From Asterias rubens (taxonomy: Eukaryota; Echinodermata; Asteroidea; Forcipulatida; Asteriidae), in contig NC_047073.1 of NCBI RefSeq assembly GCF_902459465.1, forward strand, positions 3,038,001 through 3,102,000: a stretch of DNA of 64,000 nucleotides, read 5' to 3'. The notes beneath the pieces are model-generated. The model was not told where the DNA came from. It made no database searches and worked only from the letters and a program-made list of their open reading frames with translations. Below, in pieces: positions 61,453 to 64,000 of this stretch (position 1 is the stretch's first letter; each line of letters starts with the position of its first letter). Both the position numbers and the translations under genes were made by a program.

Positions 61453-62664
61453 TTATTGATTATGAACGTACTTGAAGTATTTCAGTATCCTGTTTTGGTC
61501 TTTGCTGATGAGTTTCATTTCCAACAATTCCTCGGTCAAAGCTTGGATGGATTTCTCTCTTCTCTTCAGACGTTTCTTTGTGGCACGCAGGTCTTGCTTC
61601 GTGGCTTTCAACTTGCTGTTTAAGTCGTTGATTTGGCTCACAAAATCTATCGTCTTTGAATAGTCGTGTTCCTTTATTTAGAAAGAGATTCCAAAAGCTT
61701 GTGAATTAAAGGCAGTGAACACTATTGGTAATGTTTCTAAATAATTATCAGCATAAAACCTCACTTGGTACTGAGTAATGGGGAGAGGTTGGTAGTATAA
61801 AGCATTGTGAGAAACGACTCCCTCTAAAGTGACGTAGCTTTCCATAAAGAAGTAATTTTCCACGAATTTGATTTCGAGACTTCAAGCTCAGAACTTGAGG
61901 TCTCGAAATCAACCATCTAAACGCATACAACTTTGTGTGACAAGGGTGTTTTTTCTTTCAATATTATCTCGCAACTTCGATGACCAATTGAACTAAAATT
62001 TTCACAGGCTTGTTATTTTATGTAATGTTGAGATACACCGAGTGAGAAGGCTGGGCTTTTACTACTAGTGTCCACTGTCTTTAAATGAAGCAGAATATGA
62101 ACATGAAGGAGAGAGAGAGCGCAAATAGATGTATCATGATTTATAAATAAAAAAGCAATGGTGCTGGTTTGGCTGAAGTACCGGTAGCCTACATGTTATC
62201 TTACTTGTTTAATTTTCGTGTTTAGTTGTTCCAGTGTAGGTAGAGCTCTTGGTGGTGGCGCGTCGGCTACGATGGAAGTTAATGTACTTCTTCTTACCGG
62301 AATCTTATGCATTTAAAAGTAAAGATGACATTTTAGTCAAGACTTATAACACCAAATAACATAAATACTTACTTTAATGTGTAAACTGTCATTTTAAAAG
62401 ATAAACCCTATCTGCAATAAGCGATAAAATAGCCTTCCCACCGAAACATACTGTTGAAGTGTCAAATTGATGTATAATACCTTGTTTGTTATTTCATTCA
62501 ATGGAAATAATGTCGGCTCCGCCCCCTGCTTCAGCCGCTTCATCTTATTGCCAACGACGTAGCATTTTGGTTCAAAATGATTTGAACAAAGATAGCTACA
62601 TTTTGTCTGCCACAGATTCTTTGTTTCGGGATCCATGCGGTTGACACGCACGAGCCATCTCTTT
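61453..62664 (-). CDS. THAP-domain protein, 3' part (three exons; 5' exon not found)
   Basis: Exons 62664-62481, 62303-62205 and 61671-61453 join in frame. THAP proteins are zinc-coordinating DNA-binding proteins, many of which bind the transcription cofactor HCF-1. The first listed exon encodes the second half of a THAP domain: RKRWLVRVNR, CSYLCSNHF (the Cys and His zinc ligands) and the closing signature GAEPTLFPLN. A proline-rich linker (ADAPPPRALPTLEQLN) follows. The last exon opens with EHDYS, which fits the HCF-1-binding pattern (D/E)-H-x-Y, then a Lys/Glu/Leu-rich coiled coil, ending HNQ. This layout is typical of short THAP1-like proteins. The exon with the first Cys pair and the FP motif was not recognised; it may lie right of the window. 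The acceptor at 62664 is the weakest point, since a stronger upstream AG would put a stop in frame. Confidence 0.8.
61706..62084. repeat. Family A foldback repeat, complete (THAP intron)
   Basis: Starts TTAAAGGCAGTGAACAC and ends GTGTCCACTGTCTTTAA (379 bp), with central palindrome gatttcgagacttcaagctc / gaggtctcgaaatcaa. It begins 35 bp beyond the last THAP exon's acceptor. Confidence 0.9.
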
Positions 62665-64000
62665 CTAAGGCACTAGTCTGGGGGGAAACCTGAGGAAAAT
62701 AATTAAAAACAATTACTAACCCTTTCCAAAAACCTTTCCGCAAAGTGTTTCTCTGCAAGAAAGGACTATGATGTGTTAAGAGACCTATAGACTTGAGACT
62801 ACGTTTTGCGTTTTTCCACAAAAAACCCCACTACATGGCTTCCACAAGACAGTATAGGCCTATATTTGGACTCCTTTTTTATGCATAAGTTCAGATACAC
62901 CAAGTGAGAAGACTGGTCTTTTTTGAAGAACGACACAATCCAATTTTGTTTTTTAATTAAAGGCCTAATATTAAATATTCGATCTATTTTATTTTAGGAC
63001 TTTCAATTTCATGACTTTGGATTTGGGTTCATCATGGCCATATCCAGAGGGCATGGATTGTGTGTCTTTAAAGATGGACACGATTGGTAATTATCTAAGA
63101 CCAGTCTTCTCACTTGGTGTATCAGTCTTGACAAATGCATAAATCACAATCCAATTTTGTTTTTAATTTTTAATTAATCTATTTAGTTAGGACTTTCGTT
63201 TGTGGTTCAATTATTGGCCATACTTACTTATGGAAAGACAATCCCTTTGTCTGACTCAGTTTTCCCTCCTCCTCCGGGCAATTAACGGCAGCGCACACCT
63301 TCACCATTACCTTTTGTTAGTTTGTTTGTTTCGATCAAATTTCAATGATTATTTTACCCCAAAACGAAGAAAACTTCTCCACGTGTGCAGAAACTCCGAA
63401 GTGCATGAAGTGAACAAACGCGTCTTTCGTGGTGGGTGGTGTGTGTGACGAACGACTGAAAATGGTTTAAAACATACGCGCGTGGTCGGCACTTGGACGC
63501 AAATCCGCGCGTATAATACAAGCATAGATATAGGATTAGATCGGCCGCGCGTACATACGCGCCATTCCTGTGTAGAAAATAAAATTGTTCGCCATGGACG
63601 CGGTAAAAGTTTTACGTTCGAAAGGCGACGCGCAAAAATGAACACGAGAGATAGGCGGCAATGGCAGCCCCCCATGCCAGAACCCGCGTATGTACGCGCG
63701 GCCGATCTAGTTATTCTATTCTATATCTATGAATACAAGCCGTTGCATACGTGTATAAAAAAGTCTCGCCATGGACGCGGTAAAAATTTCACGTTCGAAA
63801 GGCGACGCGACGCGCAGAAAATGAATGCGGGAGATGGGGGGAGGGGAAGAGCCCTTATATAATCCTCTCTTCCAGTGAAAAATTTAATAACGGGCCTGGG
63901 ATAAAATAGGCCTACCGGAAAGGGAAAAAAGGGGCACATAAACCATACGGAATAGGATAGGAAAATAATAAACTGAACGCAAAGAAACCCGAATGGGAAA
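62665..64000. other. Right-edge stretch without a recognised exon; repeat fragments
   Basis: Contains family A fragments near 62880-62925 and 63066-63140 (gagaagactggtcttt, agaccagtcttctcacttgg), then the GC-rich inverted/direct repeat at 63534-63825. The missing 5' exon of the THAP gene was looked for here and not found. Confidence 0.5.
63534..63825. repeat. GC-rich compound repeat: 23-bp perfect inverted repeat plus ~55-bp direct repeat
   Basis: gatcggccgcgcgtacatac (plus gcg) near 63539 recurs exactly inverted near 63684-63706. The block cgccatggacgcggtaaaa, acgttcgaaaggcgacgcg occurs directly repeated at about 63590-63640 and 63768-63822. It is CpG-rich compared with its surroundings. 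It may be part of a transposon end or a local regulatory patch. Confidence 0.7.

Noticed and set aside
1-64000. CRISPR array, phage, bacterial operon or secondary-metabolite cluster
   Set aside because: No spaced direct-repeat array, no Shine-Dalgarno-led gene strings; the sequence is a eukaryotic intron-rich locus.

Overview
The window is nuclear DNA of an animal. The genes are split into many short exons with long AT-rich introns, and non-coding DNA is packed with short interspersed and foldback repeats. The gene set (P4HTM-type prolyl 4-hydroxylase, POLE4, two pancreatic-type lipases, an arylsulfatase B/I/J relative, a THAP protein) and the repeat style point to a deuterostome invertebrate, most likely an echinoderm such as a sea star. 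That placement is recognition from memory, not a database search. All gene models were built by eye from reading frames, splice signals and family resemblance; every internal junction given keeps the reading frame.

Layout, left to right. (1) 938-1036, minus: first exon only of a second P4HTM-like gene whose remainder would lie left of the window. (2) 10858-21382, minus: a complete ten-exon P4HTM-like gene with two EF-hand loops, the Fe(II)/2-oxoglutarate dioxygenase core, a long C-terminal extension and a terminal RDEL. (3) 23849-28045, plus: POLE4 in four coding exons, head-to-head with P4HTM. (4) 28957-36992 and 39937-44513, minus: two tandem secreted pancreatic-lipase-type genes of 501 and 496 aa, both with intact catalytic triads. 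(5) 45720-47337, minus: a three-exon gene of unknown function encoding a degenerate ~21-residue repeat, next to a 17-bp minisatellite. (6) 52066-60356, plus: a seven-exon type II membrane arylsulfatase (560 aa) with a complete active site and one GC-AG intron. (7) 61453-62664, minus: the 3' part of a THAP-domain gene with an HCF-1-binding-type motif and a coiled coil.

The rest is repeats. A ~380-bp foldback family (called family A here) bounded by TTAA occurs about 20 times, with a second TTAA-bounded foldback family (B), several ~100-220 bp palindromes, tRNA-derived SINE-like units and a dispersed ~300-bp family (D). The genes do not form one pathway. The only local functional clustering is tandem duplication (two P4HTM-like genes, two lipases). 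I found no CRISPR array, prophage, bacterial operon or clearly novel multi-gene system. The best candidates for something undescribed are the repeat-protein gene, the RDEL-tailed P4HTM, a histone-type 3' stem-loop inside a small transposon-like element, and a foldback whose arms both carry a start exon.
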